DNA of 14,715 bases from Chitinophagales bacterium (GTDB lineage Bacteria; Bacteroidota; Bacteroidia; Chitinophagales; Saprospiraceae). Location: contig JAAFHO010000063.1 in the NCBI GenBank assembly GCA_013297575.1, positions 1 through 14,715 of the forward strand. Direction: 5' to 3'. Each line of letters starts with the position of its first letter. Position 1 is the first letter of the stretch. The notes below the pieces were generated by a model, which saw only the letters and a list, made by a program, of their open reading frames with translations, had not been told where the DNA came from and ran no database searches. Positions 13,621-14,715 of the stretch are shown one piece after another. Both the position numbers and the translations under genes were made by a program.

Positions 13621-14715
13621 ATGCTTTCATTATCTAATATATACGTACAATACGGCGAGCGCATTCTGCTCGACGGCGTCAACCTAGTCATTAAGCCCGG
13701 CGAACGCGTGGGTTTAGTAGGTCGCAATGGCGCAGGCAAATCTACTTTGCTCAAAATCATTGCAGGTGAGCAATCGCCGCAAGAGGGCAATGTAGTCACT
13801 CCTACAGGTTTTTCTATTGGTTATTTGCACCAAGATATGCTTTTGCCCAAGGGCAAAACGGTATTGGATGAAACCCTGACGGCCTTCAATGAAGTGCTGG
13901 CATTGGACAAACGCCTACACGAAATCCAGCACGAACTCGAAACCCGTGAGGATTACGAGAGCGATAGCTACCACGATATTCTAGTGGAATTGTCCGAAAC
14001 CACAGAGCGGCTGGCCCGCATTGGCGGCGATACCATGGAAGTGGATACGATGCGTGTTCTCGGCGGTTTGGGTTTTGCAACCAGCGATCTGACGCGCCTT
14101 ACCGATGAATTTTCGGGTGGCTGGCAAATGCGTATCGAATTGGCCAAAATGCTGCTCCGCAACCCCGATATTCTGCTATTGGACGAACCGACCAACCACT
14201 TGGATATTGAAAGTATCTTGTGGCTGGAAGATTGGCTCGCCTCTTACCAAGGTATGGCCATTGTGATTAGCCACGACAGGCGCCTTTTGGACATTGTGAC
14301 CAACCGTACAGTGGAGGTTATTCTAGGTCGTTTGAGCGATTATAAAGCGGCCTATTCCAAATACGTCGAGTTGAGTTCCGAACGCAAGGAACAAATGACG
14401 GCGGCTTATGAAAACCAACAAAGGGTAATTGCCGACCGTGAGCGCACCATCAATAGGTTTATGGCCAAAGCCACCAAAACCAAGATGGCGCAATCCATGC
14501 AGAAGCAATTGGACAAACTAGAACGTATCGAAGTTGAAGACGTGGATACCTCGGTGATGAGGATCCGTTTCCCCGAACCGCCGCGCTCTGGCGAAATCGT
14601 GGCTACTGCCGACCGCGTTACCAAAAAATACGGTGCATTAAAAGTAATAGAAAGTGCTGATTTTAAAATACTTAGGGGCGAACGTGTAGCATTTGTAGGC
14701 CAAAATGGTCAGGGT
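13621..14715 (+). CDS. ABC-F family ATPase (3' partial)
   Basis: The window holds the first 365 residues of a cytosolic ABC-F protein, a tandem ATPase that binds ribosomes and acts in translation or in resistance to ribosome-targeting drugs. Domain one is complete: Walker A GRNGAGKS (34-41), signature SGGWQ (165-169), Walker B LLLDEPTNHLD (185-195) and the switch SHD (217-219). There is no membrane span. The inter-domain linker (about 245-305) is charged and helical (ERKEQMTAAYENQQRVIADRE), as in ABC-F proteins. Domain two begins at VATADRVTKKYG and the window stops inside its Walker A (GQNGQG). The linker does not permit a choice between housekeeping (EttA/YdiF-like) and resistance types. 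The start is ATG with a -7 box at 13600. Confidence 0.92.
   Translation, partial: MLSLSNIYVQYGERILLDGVNLVIKPGERVGLVGRNGAGKSTLLKIIAGEQSPQEGNVVTPTGFSIGYLHQDMLLPKGKTVLDETLTAFNEVLALDKRLHEIQHELETREDYESDSYHDILVELSETTERLARIGGDTMEVDTMRVLGGLGFATSDLTRLTDEFSGGWQMRIELAKMLLRNPDILLLDEPTNHLDIESILWLEDWLASYQGMAIVISHDRRLLDIVTNRTVEVILGRLSDYKAAYSKYVELSSERKEQMTAAYENQQRVIADRERTINRFMAKATKTKMAQSMQKQLDKLERIEVEDVDTSVMRIRFPEPPRSGEIVATADRVTKKYGALKVIESADFKILRGERVAFVGQNGQG

Overview
The window looks like a chromosomal stretch of a Bacteroidota bacterium, probably Saprospiraceae or a near relative. The sequence-based reasons are a C-terminal type IX secretion (T9SS) sorting domain on the first protein, a paired TonB-dependent receptor and DUF4249 lipoprotein, many short lipoproteins with classic lipoboxes, few Shine-Dalgarno sites, and several exact Bacteroidota -7 boxes (TAnnTTTG) just ahead of start codons. 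The lineage below phylum is inference.

Layout. (1) 3-2417, + strand: the 3' part of a large secreted Asp-box (BNR/VPS10-like) beta-propeller protein with a T9SS tail; its 5' end lies outside the window. (2) 2418-2725: no gene, but three REP-like palindromes, a terminator-like hairpin and a second inverted repeat. (3) 2726-3316, + strand: an AhpD-like carboxymuconolactone decarboxylase family protein. It converges at 4 bp with a minus-strand pair (3321-4124): an HMA-domain lipoprotein and a small beta-sandwich lipoprotein. (4) 4264-4605, + strand: a cysteine-bearing small lipoprotein. (5) 4606-4948: a mosaic array of three long hairpins and five 23-24 bp repeats. (6) 4949-5794, minus strand: a secreted dienelactone-hydrolase-like protein, followed by a 161-bp MITE-like imperfect palindrome. 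(7) 6114-10655, minus strand: DUF4249 lipoprotein, TonB-dependent receptor and an unrecognised 384-aa lipoprotein, all in one direction. (8) 10797-12578, + strand: an outer-membrane barrel-like protein and a FemAB/GNAT-like acyltransferase that appears to have its own near-leaderless promoter. (9) 12723-13552, + strand: a TetR-family regulator and a 49-aa single-span membrane protein 2 bp behind it. (10) 13621-end: an ABC-F ATPase cut by the window edge.

Most genes act in the cell envelope: secretion, outer-membrane uptake, and lipoproteins. The receptor and DUF4249 genes are a recurring Bacteroidota pair and very likely one transcription unit. I see no phage, plasmid, CRISPR, tRNA, rRNA or recognisable defence genes. 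The least explained material is intergenic: three different families of structured repeats lie in the three largest gaps. The hairpin array at 4618-4922 is the most interesting because its stems differ in sequence yet remain almost perfectly paired around a constant core.
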